Below are positions 50,333-58,608 of a stretch of 64,000 bases of DNA, one piece after another; position 1 is the first letter of the stretch; each line of letters opens with the position of its first letter. The DNA is taken from assembly GCF_036013745.1 (NCBI RefSeq), contig NZ_CP107880.1, positions 8,928,001 through 8,992,000 of the forward strand, in the 5' to 3' direction. The notes beneath the pieces are model-generated. The model was given only the letters and a program-made list of their open reading frames with translations, searched no databases and had not been told where the DNA came from. Source of the DNA: Streptomyces sp. NBC_00483. Its GTDB lineage: Bacteria > Actinomycetota > Actinomycetes > Streptomycetales > Streptomycetaceae. A program made the position numbers and the translations under genes.

Positions 50333-51706
50333 GTGATCAGCCAGGAGCAGGCGCTCGCGACCGCCGAGGGGTGGCTCAACCCCGAGGGGCAGCAGCGCCG
50401 TGAGGTGCGGATCCAGGAGTTCGACCTGGGCTGGGTGGTGTGGGCCGCGGCCCCGCCCCTCGAGCGCGACCCGGTCACGGGCAAGCGCCGACCGCCGGCC
50501 ACGATCGGCCACTCCTGCGGCGTGGTCGACCGCCGCACCGGCGAGCTGAGCACCTGGCCGTCCGTGCCGGTCGAGGAAGTCGTGCGTATGTACCAGCAGA
50601 AGCACGGCGGCGGCCAGGACACCGAGCCGTATGCCGGCGGGCAGGACACCGAACCGCACGGCGACGGCCAGGGCACGGCACCGCCCGCACAGCCGCCGGT
50701 CACCGGCCCCGGCAACACCGCCGTCTTCACCTACGTCGACCCGGGCACCGGCGAGGAGACGAGCCTCGTCCAGAACTCCGCCCCCGGCGAGCCGCACTCC
50801 GAGTACCAGGCCATGGTGGAGCTCGACCGACTCGGCGTCCCCGCGCAGAACGTGATCGCGATCCACACCGACCTCAGCTCCAGCCCGCTCCCCGGCGGCT
50901 ACCCGGGCCTGCTGCTCGGCCGCCGCTTCGCCAACGCCAAGTTCACCTGCACGCAGGAGTACGGCCTGCGGGGCGAGGGGCGTGCCGAGGCGATCGCCGG
51001 GCTGATCGAACACGTCGAGCAGATGCACCGGATCGCGGGCCAGCAGCCGCCGCCCCGGCCCCACCGGGCGCCGGTGCCGACCGACGTCGAGCCGGCCGAG
51101 CCGCTGCGCGATGTCGCCCTGGGCCGCGAGCTGACGGAGGCCTTCGGCGCCGACGACGTACGCCGCTACGACGCCGACGACGTGGCGGGCACCCCGCTCC
51201 CCGAGGCCACCAAGGCCACGCTGACGTGGGCCGGCCTTCCGTCCGACATCCCGTTCTTCTTCACGGCCGACAACACGGAAGCGGGGCTCCCGGGCGGCCT
51301 GTTCGGCAACGCCGCTGCGCACCTGCGCGCGGTCGGCTCCCAGGCCGGCGCCGACGCCCTCGCATTCCTGGAGGGCCACGTCAGGATCGGCACCGACGGC
51401 GTCGCGCTGATCACCGTCCAGTGCACGGGTTCCGACCTGGACGGCGAGCCGGTCGGCCAGGTCTGGGCCGTCACCCCGGACAACGGCGCGGGCCGCCGCG
51501 TCAACGCCTCGGTCTCCGCCTTCGCCCGCTCCCTCGCCCTCCTGCACACCACACGCGAGGAAATGATCGCGCTCGACCCGGTCATGGCGGGCAGCGCCGT
51601 CGCCGACTTCCAGGAGCAACTCGTCGCCATCGACGCGTCGTCCCTGGACGACCCGCGGAACTGGTGGTCGGTGATCGTCGAGCAGATGTGGCACGGGTTG
51701 TTCTGA
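50333..51706 (+). CDS. Composite immunity-type protein: Imm35-like, zinc-less deaminase-like and SUKH-4 domains
   Basis: A 457-residue protein in three parts. Residues 1-90 (ISQEQALATAEGWLNPE...EFDLGWVVWAA...VVDRRTGELSTWPS) look like an Imm35/YrhB domain. After a Gly/Gln/Pro linker with a doubled GGQDTEP motif, residues 130-235 resemble a toxin deaminase: HSE (155-157) is kept, but where active relatives read TELEPCxLPGGYC this one reads TDLSSSPLPGGYP, so both zinc cysteines are replaced (Ser184, Pro191). Residues 258-405 (GRELTEAFGADDVRRYDADD...ATLTWAGLPSDIPFFF...) form a SUKH-4 domain. ATG 50333 follows GGGAG. Probably an immunity protein, perhaps with a decoy deaminase module; not shown. 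Confidence 0.72.
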   Translation: MISQEQALATAEGWLNPEGQQRREVRIQEFDLGWVVWAAAPPLERDPVTGKRRPPATIGHSCGVVDRRTGELSTWPSVPVEEVVRMYQQKHGGGQDTEPYAGGQDTEPHGDGQGTAPPAQPPVTGPGNTAVFTYVDPGTGEETSLVQNSAPGEPHSEYQAMVELDRLGVPAQNVIAIHTDLSSSPLPGGYPGLLLGRRFANAKFTCTQEYGLRGEGRAEAIAGLIEHVEQMHRIAGQQPPPRPHRAPVPTDVEPAEPLRDVALGRELTEAFGADDVRRYDADDVAGTPLPEATKATLTWAGLPSDIPFFFTADNTEAGLPGGLFGNAAAHLRAVGSQAGADALAFLEGHVRIGTDGVALITVQCTGSDLDGEPVGQVWAVTPDNGAGRRVNASVSAFARSLALLHTTREEMIALDPVMAGSAVADFQEQLVAIDASSLDDPRNWWSVIVEQMWHGLF

Positions 51707-51804
51707 CCGGGGGGGGCGAGCCAGGGGGCGGGGTCGGATCGGCGGGATCTCCGGCGGAACGTCCCCGTGCCCCAGGGACTCCGACGACCCTCTTCCCGGG
51801 CCGG

Positions 51805-52092
51805 CTACTCGGGTGGCAGTGGTTGCATTTCCCCGGTCTGGAACAGGTACTGGAACATCTCGCGCAGGTAGGCGTAGAGCGCCTCCTCGCTTGCGAACTC
51901 GATGTCGGTGATTCTCTCGTAGTCGGCTGTCGAGAGTTCACTGTCTGCCAGTACGGACGTCAGGCCTTCTCGTACGGCGGCCACGAACTCCGGCCTGAAC
52001 GCGTGCAGAGTGGGGCGCAGGGTTCCGCTGGTGTCGAAGGCCTGTTCGTGGTCGAGGTATGTCCTGAGGAATGATTCGAGTTCTCTGTTCAT
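51805..52092 (-). CDS. Small acidic protein of unknown function, last gene of the toxin-locus operon
   Basis: A 95-residue protein I do not recognise. It is acidic and probably all-helical (RELESFLRTYLDHEQAF; EEALYAYLREMFQYLFQTGEM), without signal peptide or cysteines. ATG 52092 is 25 bases after the stop of the SUKH-4 protein, on the same strand, with only a weak ribosome binding site. Size, charge and position after immunity genes suit a small immunity protein, but nothing in the sequence proves that. Confidence 0.6.
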   Translation of the reverse strand: MNRELESFLRTYLDHEQAFDTSGTLRPTLHAFRPEFVAAVREGLTSVLADSELSTADYERITDIEFASEEALYAYLREMFQYLFQTGEMQPLPPE

Positions 52093-52117
52093 CGGTCCCG
52101 GCCGTTTCGGGTCGGCA

Positions 52118-54322
52118 TCATGTGTTGTGGAGTACGTAGGACCAGACGGGCTGCTTACCGCCCGTCTCGTTGGCCTCGATCAGTGCGCCCACCGTCCAGT
52201 AGGTGGCCTGCTGTCGTTCGGCGCTGGTCGGGGGCGCGAGGTCCCGTGAACGCAAGCCGGTCACGAACACCGCGACCATGGTGAGGAATTCCTCGAGGCT
52301 GTCCGCGACGGGAAGCCCGCCGAGATGGTCCTCGCCCGGCTCGGTGGGGACGCGCAGGACGTGTCCGGTGGGGCCGTCGACGACGAGGCTGCCGCCCACC
52401 CACTTGCCGATCCGGAAGAAGGGGCCGCTCTCGGTGACGGGCTCGATTCCCTCGGGCCAGGAGGGTAGTTCGTCGAGAACTCCCATCTCCCAGTTGCCGA
52501 ACGGGAAGAGTCCCATGGAGCCTTCCTTCATGTACGGCAGGCCGAATTCCAGGAGGAGTTGGCGTGTCGCGGGGTCGGTGAGCCGGTCCGGGAGGTCCTC
52601 GGGCTGGATGGGGTAGATCAGGTCCTCGCCGAACACGGTGAGGAGGTCCTCGTGGCTCGGGGCCGGCGCGCTGACCGGGCTGCACGGACCCGCGTCCGTG
52701 TAATCACCGCTGAGGGGGAGCGCCCGGGCACCGAAGTCGGAGAGGTCCACGCCGTCCGCGGGTTCGATGGCGAGCAGGCCCAAGTCGCCCGCGAACACCG
52801 TGACTTCGTCCACAGTCAGCGGTGTGCAGGGCAGCATGAAAACGCGGTCGTCCCGTCGCGGGACCGACGCAGTGAACAGGTCGCTGACACTGTCGGGCGC
52901 GGCGGAGCCCTGCCCGGACGCCGCGGGCCAGGTGAGATCCGCGCTGTGCTCCTCCAGGATCTGGTCGTCCTCAAGAGGGTCCGTGAGCTGCTCTCCCGTC
53001 TCCACGTCCCGGATCGAGACGTACAGCAACTCCTCCTCGTTCACCGTCCGCCGTTGCAGACCGGTGACGGCGGGCCGCCCCTGCCAGCGCACCTCCGCCA
53101 GTGCGGCCAGTCGCCCCGCCTCGAGGAAGTCCGGGTGAAGGCCGCCCGGCGGCCGCCACTTCGCCCACTTGGCCTGCCAGGGCAGGGCGACACCGGAGGA
53201 GGCGACCGCTGACGCGAACGCACGGTCGTTGCGCGAAAGGGCCATCAGGTGAAGCCACGACGCCCACTCCGTCTGCTGCCGCGGGACGATTCCCCAGCCC
53301 CACAGGTGAATGGCGTCAGCGGCGGCCGTGTTCCCGGGGATGTAGAAGGTGATGCTGCGTGCCGCGTCCATGAGGGCCGTTTGTGGCAGATGGGCGACGA
53401 CACGTCCGTCCCGGAGGAGCTCCTCGTACGTTCCCGCCTGTACGGCGTGCATGGCGAGCCCCGTGGCCGCGTACAGGCCGATGGCGCCGTGCCGGGCCCA
53501 CCCCTCGGGGTGGCGGAAGTCGGGAGCCGAGCGCGTCAGCCAGTCCACCACGTGCCCATGGAGACGGCGGAGTTCGCCGGGACCGACCTCGTGCCCGGCG
53601 TCCCGGCGCAGCCTCTCGGCGAGGCCCTCGTCGACGAAGGAGGCCCCGAGCGGCCCGAGCCGAACCACGCCTGACTCTTCCCGCGCGAGCGCGGCGAGTT
53701 CGTCCTCGGACGTCGACTCACCAGTCAGCGCCGTGACCAGTTGGGACCACACAGGCAGTGGCACGAAGCGGGGCTCGGCCAGGGCCAGGGCCCGAAGGGC
53801 CGGCAAATTCGGCGACGCCTCCGGTGCGGTGGCGGGCGCCGAGACCCGGAACACCGTCCGGGCGTCGGCATCCGTGGGCAGCAGTTGCGGAACCGCGTGA
53901 ACCAGCACGGCCAACTTGCCGTGCGCCAACTGTGGGAGCGTCCAGGTCACCAACCGCTCGGGCTCGTACGAGCGCCGGGTCGGACCGGCCCTATGGGCGT
54001 TGACGACCAGCAGTAGCCGCTCCTCTGGCCACGCGCCGAGCGCGAGACGCCAGGCGCGCGGCCCGTCCGCGGGCAGCTCGACTCCGAGCGCCGTGAGGGC
54101 CTGCCGCATGACCTGCTCCGCGGTGAGTCCGGTGGCGTCGACGACGACGCTGCCGGGTACGTGCTCGTGCGTCCGGCGCACGACCGCGGAGGCGTCGTGG
54201 CCGTCCTCCAGGGCGAGGAACGCGACACGGCCGCCGCGCCCGCCTTCGCGCCACCACGCGCCGACGCGCCCGGCGACCTCCTCCTCGGGGATTCCGGAGG
54301 TGTCGGTGGTCGGCTCGGGCAC
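52118..54322 (-). CDS. NTPase-like protein (P-loop lost) fused to C-terminal SUKH-4 immunity domain, copy A
   Basis: A 734-residue protein. Residues about 25-130 resemble a STAND-type nucleotide-binding region (VAFLALEDGHDASAVVRRTHEHVPGSVVVDATGLTAEQVMRQAL; RLLLVVNAHRAGPTRRSYEPE), but the position of the P-loop (LEDGHDAS) lacks G-K-S/T. A winged-helix/helical part follows to about residue 380 (GLYAATGLAMHAVQAGTYEELLRDG). Residues about 554-700 are a SUKH-4 domain (HEDLLTVFGEDLIYPIQPEDLPDRLTDPATRQLLLEFGLP...), a known immunity fold. GTG 54322 has GGGAGGGG ahead. Paralogous along its whole length to the gene at 56233. Probable immunity to one of the linked toxin modules. Confidence 0.8.
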   Translation of the reverse strand: MPEPTTDTSGIPEEEVAGRVGAWWREGGRGGRVAFLALEDGHDASAVVRRTHEHVPGSVVVDATGLTAEQVMRQALTALGVELPADGPRAWRLALGAWPEERLLLVVNAHRAGPTRRSYEPERLVTWTLPQLAHGKLAVLVHAVPQLLPTDADARTVFRVSAPATAPEASPNLPALRALALAEPRFVPLPVWSQLVTALTGESTSEDELAALAREESGVVRLGPLGASFVDEGLAERLRRDAGHEVGPGELRRLHGHVVDWLTRSAPDFRHPEGWARHGAIGLYAATGLAMHAVQAGTYEELLRDGRVVAHLPQTALMDAARSITFYIPGNTAAADAIHLWGWGIVPRQQTEWASWLHLMALSRNDRAFASAVASSGVALPWQAKWAKWRPPGGLHPDFLEAGRLAALAEVRWQGRPAVTGLQRRTVNEEELLYVSIRDVETGEQLTDPLEDDQILEEHSADLTWPAASGQGSAAPDSVSDLFTASVPRRDDRVFMLPCTPLTVDEVTVFAGDLGLLAIEPADGVDLSDFGARALPLSGDYTDAGPCSPVSAPAPSHEDLLTVFGEDLIYPIQPEDLPDRLTDPATRQLLLEFGLPYMKEGSMGLFPFGNWEMGVLDELPSWPEGIEPVTESGPFFRIGKWVGGSLVVDGPTGHVLRVPTEPGEDHLGGLPVADSLEEFLTMVAVFVTGLRSRDLAPPTSAERQQATYWTVGALIEANETGGKQPVWSYVLHNT

Positions 54323-54357
54323 TGTGCCCCTCCCTGGTTCGTGTCGGTTCCCTGGTC

Positions 54358-55233
54358 TCAGGAGGAACGGGACGGTCTGACCCGCTGGATCACCCGATTG
54401 ATGAAGGCCGCCGCTTCGATCTCCGAGATCTCCACGTGGTCGGTGTCATTGTGTCCCAGCGTGTACAGGCCGAAATAGTCGGTGGGTTCCCAGCGCAGGT
54501 TCCGGCCGAAGGCCTCGTCGCGGGTGACGGGCTCCCGTCCGACCGTCCGGCGGCGCATCACCCCGAGGGGCCGTTCCCTCGGCAACCCCTCGTCGACCAC
54601 CGCGAAGTACGTGATCCTCCCTTTCGCCTCGAAGTCCAGGGCGTCGAGCGTCGCCGTGGTCACGGTCGGGAAGGGCGGAGCAGCGATGGCTGTGTCGAGG
54701 CCCCAGCGGGGCAGGCTCACGCCGTTGAGGTCGATGGCCTGATCGACGTAGAAGCCGCCCCCACGCTCGTACATGAGGAGCAAAGGCTCGTACGGTTCCG
54801 GGAGTTCGGGCAGATCCGTACGCCCCTGACGGCGCAACTCAGCCCAGCGGACGGCGCCCGTCACGGTCCGCTCGACCGAGTACGGACCGACCCCGCCGCG
54901 CAGGAATGTGTCGAGGTCGCTCGCGATGTCCGGGGCCAACTGCACGGAGGCGTCAACGTGTTCAACGATGTCGAGGAACGGCCAGGCGCTCTCGGCGCTG
55001 TAGTGCCGGGCCCACTGGGCGGACGTGCGCAGATATTCGCGCATCAGGAGAGCGCGCGACCGTGCGTGGTCGAACGCCGCAGTCCAGTCGTCCCAGTTGA
55101 CGGCTCGGAGGCGGCCGAGTACCCCGCGGGGCGAGTCGCGCGCCCCTCCTGCCGATTGGTTGGCCCGGTTCGTGTCGACTCCGTGGGGTAGAGGGGGCGG
55201 TCCGGTTCGCGCGGAACGCGTGCCCCGTGACAC
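54358..55233 (-). CDS. Uncharacterised toxin-locus protein with shared C-terminal domain
   Basis: A 291-residue reading frame (GTG 55233; no good ribosome binding site, and an ATG at 55044 would shorten it to 228). The first ~45 residues are Arg/Gly/Ser-rich and may not be translated. Residues 45-195 are unrecognised (WDDWTAAFDHARSRALL; EPLLLMYERGGGFYVDQAIDLNG). Residues about 196-284 (RITYFAVVDEGLPRERPLGV...DEAFGRNLRWEPTDYFGLYTLGHNDTDHVEISEIEA) match the C-terminus of the pentapeptide protein encoded just upstream. Being between two SUKH-4 genes, it is probably another toxin-system accessory. Confidence 0.65.
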   Translation of the reverse strand: MSRGTRSARTGPPPLPHGVDTNRANQSAGGARDSPRGVLGRLRAVNWDDWTAAFDHARSRALLMREYLRTSAQWARHYSAESAWPFLDIVEHVDASVQLAPDIASDLDTFLRGGVGPYSVERTVTGAVRWAELRRQGRTDLPELPEPYEPLLLMYERGGGFYVDQAIDLNGVSLPRWGLDTAIAAPPFPTVTTATLDALDFEAKGRITYFAVVDEGLPRERPLGVMRRRTVGREPVTRDEAFGRNLRWEPTDYFGLYTLGHNDTDHVEISEIEAAAFINRVIQRVRPSRSS

Positions 55234-55266
55234 TCGGAATGTCGCGCGGTCACCCGCACTGCTCGA

Positions 55267-56226
55267 TCACCCCGGCTGTCCACCGGCGGGCGGGACCGAG
55301 GTGTCGCTTACGGCATGATCCGGATTATTCGTTCTGTGGAACTTGGCCTTGAAACGGAGGATGAACCGGGTGGCTTCCTCCTCGGTGATCTCGACGTGGT
55401 CGTCCTCGTTGTGGCCCAGTTCGTAGCGGCGCAAGTACTCTGTCGGTTCCCAGCGCAGGTTACGCGTGAAGGCCTCGTCGCTGAGTGACTTCCCGGCTCG
55501 GCGTCGGCGGACGATGCCGGCGGGGCGTTCGCGGGGAAATTCGTCATCCACGCGCGCGTAGTAGGTGACGGTGCCGATAGGGGAGTTGAGTACGCTGACG
55601 GACGCCCCACGACTGTTCAGCCACAACTCGAGCTCAAGTCCTGCGAGTTCGCGTTCTGTATCGCCTTCACTGAGGCGGGCCGGACCGCGAATCTCACCGG
55701 TGAGGCCGGTGACCACGGTGCTCTCGTCGAGTGCGACATTGAGTGTCGCATTTCGCGCTGATGCCCCGGTGAGGTCGGCCCCGAGCAGAGACACTTCCTG
55801 GAGGGCCGCGCCGTCGAACACCGCATGACGGAAGGACGCCGATCGCGCGTCCACCTTCCAGAGCGCCGCACTGCCGAGATCTGCGCGCGTGAGGTCGGCG
55901 CTCCGCAGTTGTGTGTCACGGAAATCGACCTTCGCCAGCGACGCCCCGGTGAGGTCTGCACGGTCGAGTACGGCGTCCGCGCTCTGAGCTCGATACAGAT
56001 CCGCGTCGACGAGCTTCGCGTCGGTGAGGTCGGTGTCGAAGAGAGTCGCCAGCGCAAGGTCGGCACCCGACAGATCGGCGCCGGACAGGTCGAGTTGAGA
56101 AGCGTCAAAGGTTGTCTCGGTGTCGGTCGCCTCGCACCAGGCCAACAACGCCGCCGCGGCCGCCGGATCGGCTGGCATGAGCCGTATGGTTCTGTACTCG
56201 TCAGGGGTACCAGACACCTTGCTCAC
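55267..56226 (-). CDS. Pentapeptide-repeat protein with shared C-terminal domain
   Basis: A 319-residue protein. Residues about 40-165 are a run of A(D/S)LxxA-type pentapeptides (DLSGADLSGADLALATLFDTDLTDAKLVDADL...), which fold into a right-handed beta-helix. Residues about 208-297 (TVTYYARVDDEFPRERPAGIVRRRRAG...DEAFTRNLRWEPTEYLRRYELGHNEDDHVEITEEEA) repeat the domain at the end of the 291-residue neighbour. GTG 56226 lies six bases after the preceding stop; ATG 56178 is an alternative. Possible immunity, DNA-mimic or target-binding role in the toxin system; not known. Confidence 0.78.
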   Translation of the reverse strand: MSKVSGTPDEYRTIRLMPADPAAAAALLAWCEATDTETTFDASQLDLSGADLSGADLALATLFDTDLTDAKLVDADLYRAQSADAVLDRADLTGASLAKVDFRDTQLRSADLTRADLGSAALWKVDARSASFRHAVFDGAALQEVSLLGADLTGASARNATLNVALDESTVVTGLTGEIRGPARLSEGDTERELAGLELELWLNSRGASVSVLNSPIGTVTYYARVDDEFPRERPAGIVRRRRAGKSLSDEAFTRNLRWEPTEYLRRYELGHNEDDHVEITEEEATRFILRFKAKFHRTNNPDHAVSDTSVPPAGGQPG

Positions 56227-56232
56227 CTTGGT

Positions 56233-58455
56233 TCATTCGTTTTCAAAGATGTATGCCCAGGCAGGCGCCTCGCTGCCCTTTTCGTCGATCACGGTCAACG
56301 CCCCGAGGACATGGCCGAGGATCTCTGGCTTCTCGTCACGGGGCGGCGGGAGGGTGTCTCGGGTACGTAGCCCCGTCACCCACCAGGCCACCATTGTCAG
56401 GAAGGCCTCCAGGCTGTGCGCCGCAGGCAGCGCGGCGAGTTCTTCCTCGTCGGGCCCCGTCGGAACACGCAACACGTGTCCTGTTGGGCCGTCGATGACG
56501 ATTTCGGCTCCCATCCATTTGCCGATCTGGAAGAACGGTCCAGTCTCGTCGATGGGGTCGATGTCGTCGGGCCACGAGGGCATTTCCTCGAGGATCTCGA
56601 CGTCCCAGTCGCAGTAGGGCAGGACTCTCATCCCGCCCTCGTCCACGTCGGGGAGGCCGAATTCGAGGAGGAGTTCACGAGTCGGCTCGTGGGTGAGCCC
56701 GTCGGGGAGCTCTTCGGGTTCGACCGGGAAAATGTCCTCGAACAGCAGCGCGAGCACTGCGTGATCAGTCTGATCGGGCCCAGCGGCATCAGCCGGCATG
56801 CTTCCGCCGGCGGATGCATAACTGCCGCCCAAGGGCTGGTTCAGGGAGCCGAGGCCTGTGAGGCCGATTCCGCCGGAAGCCTCTATGGCGACCAGTCCCG
56901 AGTCGCTCCCGAAGACGGTGACGTCACCGACGGGCAGCGGGACGCACGGCAACAGAAAAGAGCGGTCGTTGCGGCGGGCGGGAGCCGCAGCGAACAACTC
57001 TTGGGCAGTGGAGGGGCCGACACTGTCCCCCTCGGTCGCGTGCGGTTGCGCCTGGGCCTCCGGCGAGGGCTGGGGCGGCCAGGTGAGTTCCGCACGGTGC
57101 GTCGGGGGGATCTCGTCCCCTTCCCAGGGTCCGGCGAGACGTTCGCCGGTTTCCACATCCCAGATGGAGGTGTACTCGGTCCGCGATCCGACCGTGAAGG
57201 ACCGGTGTCGGCCGGCGACGGCGGGGCGTCCTCGCCAGCGCACTTCCGCCAACGCGTCGATCTTGCCTGATTGCAGATAACCGGGGTGGAATCCGCCCGG
57301 CGGCCGCCACTTCGCCCACTTGGCACGCCAGGGCAATGACACACTCGAAGCCGCGATGGCGGCGGCTGTCTCATGGTCGTTGCGACTGAGGGTCATCAAA
57401 TGCAGCCAGGAAGCCCATGAACGCTGGTTGTTGGGGACGACCCCCCACGTCCAAAGCTGCTTCGCGTCGGCGGCCGGGGTGTCCCTAGGGATGACGTAGC
57501 CCGCTGCGGTGCGACCGGCGTCCATCAGCACGCTCTGCGGGATGTTGGCGACTGCCTCGCCGTTTCGCTCAAGCTCTTCGTACGTCCCTGCCTGCACGGC
57601 GTGCATGGCAAGACCGGTTGCGGCGTACAGCCCGAGAACGCCGCTTCTCGCCCATCCCTCAGGGTGGCGGAAGGCGGACATCGACTGCAGCAGCCAATGC
57701 GCCAAGTGCCCGTTGACGCGCTGCAGTTCGTCGGGTGCGGTCCCCGCGCGGAGAGCTTCGGCCACCCCCTCATCGACGAAGGACACACCCAAGGGGCCCG
57801 ACCGAACGAGGTCACTGTGCTCCCGGGCGAACGAGGTGAGTTCGTCCTCGGTGGGAGTCGTGCCGGTCAACGAAGCAACGAGTTGAGCCCACACCGCCAG
57901 GGGGACCACACGTGGCTCCGCGAGGGCCAGGGCGCGCAGCGCGGGCGACTCCGGCAGTGGTGGCGTGGCGGAGTGCGACGGGGACACGTCGAAGACGGCC
58001 CTGGGGGTCGTGCCGCGGGGAAGCAGGTCAGGGGACGTGTCGGTCAGCACGGTCAACTTGCCCTGTGCCAACCAGCGAAGAGCGAAGCCGAGCAACTGCT
58101 CGGGCTCGTACGAGCGCCTGGTGGGACCTGCGCGGTGGGCGTTGACGACGAGCAGCAGGCGGTGATCGGTCCACCCGATGCGCGCGTTCTGCCAGCTGCG
58201 ACGCTTGTCCGCGGACAGATCCACGCCGAACGCGGTGAGTGCCTGGTGCAGGACCTGTTCGGCGGTCAGCCCGGTGGCATCGACGAGCACGCTGCCCGGG
58301 ATGCGTTCGTGTGCCCGGCGTATGACCAAGGCGCCGTCGGCGGCGACAGGTGACATGACGTACGTGGCATTGCCTGTGTGTCGGCCCTCATGCCACCACT
58401 CGACGACGGCATCGACGATCCCTCCCGGAGAAGTGTCGGCTGTCGGATTGGGCAT
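56233..58455 (-). CDS. NTPase-like protein (P-loop lost) fused to C-terminal SUKH-4 immunity domain, copy B
   Basis: A 740-residue full-length paralogue of the protein at 52118. The N-terminal region again has the alternating strands of a nucleotide-binding fold (ATYVMSPVAADGALVIRRAHERIPGSVLVDATGLTAEQVLHQAL; HRLLLVVNAHRAGPTRRSYEPEQLL) but no Walker A lysine. The SUKH-4 domain spans about residues 560-705 (LLFEDIFPVEPEELPDGLTHEPTRELLLEFGLP). The two copies differ most in the linker before SUKH-4 and in the SUKH surface, as expected for immunity proteins to different toxins. ATG 58455 has AAGGAG. It follows the toxin/93-residue pair by 153 bases. Confidence 0.82.
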   Translation of the reverse strand: MPNPTADTSPGGIVDAVVEWWHEGRHTGNATYVMSPVAADGALVIRRAHERIPGSVLVDATGLTAEQVLHQALTAFGVDLSADKRRSWQNARIGWTDHRLLLVVNAHRAGPTRRSYEPEQLLGFALRWLAQGKLTVLTDTSPDLLPRGTTPRAVFDVSPSHSATPPLPESPALRALALAEPRVVPLAVWAQLVASLTGTTPTEDELTSFAREHSDLVRSGPLGVSFVDEGVAEALRAGTAPDELQRVNGHLAHWLLQSMSAFRHPEGWARSGVLGLYAATGLAMHAVQAGTYEELERNGEAVANIPQSVLMDAGRTAAGYVIPRDTPAADAKQLWTWGVVPNNQRSWASWLHLMTLSRNDHETAAAIAASSVSLPWRAKWAKWRPPGGFHPGYLQSGKIDALAEVRWRGRPAVAGRHRSFTVGSRTEYTSIWDVETGERLAGPWEGDEIPPTHRAELTWPPQPSPEAQAQPHATEGDSVGPSTAQELFAAAPARRNDRSFLLPCVPLPVGDVTVFGSDSGLVAIEASGGIGLTGLGSLNQPLGGSYASAGGSMPADAAGPDQTDHAVLALLFEDIFPVEPEELPDGLTHEPTRELLLEFGLPDVDEGGMRVLPYCDWDVEILEEMPSWPDDIDPIDETGPFFQIGKWMGAEIVIDGPTGHVLRVPTGPDEEELAALPAAHSLEAFLTMVAWWVTGLRTRDTLPPPRDEKPEILGHVLGALTVIDEKGSEAPAWAYIFENE

Positions 58456-58608
58456 GTCACTCCTTGACGTTGGTTCTGCGGGCCTCCATCACGGTAATAC
58501 GGGCTCCGGTTGCTGTTGACGGTCGGTCATGTTCATGAACCGGCGCTTCCCAGGCCGGTTGGCCGGTGACCTCGCGGCGGCCCGCGGCGTTCCGCCCAAT
58601 GGCGTTGC

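Noticed and set aside
48584-51694. A very long open frame of over 1000 codons on the minus strand
   Set aside because: It is the complement of two convincing rightward genes and its translation is Arg/Gly/His-rich with no recognisable motif; a by-product of high GC in third positions.
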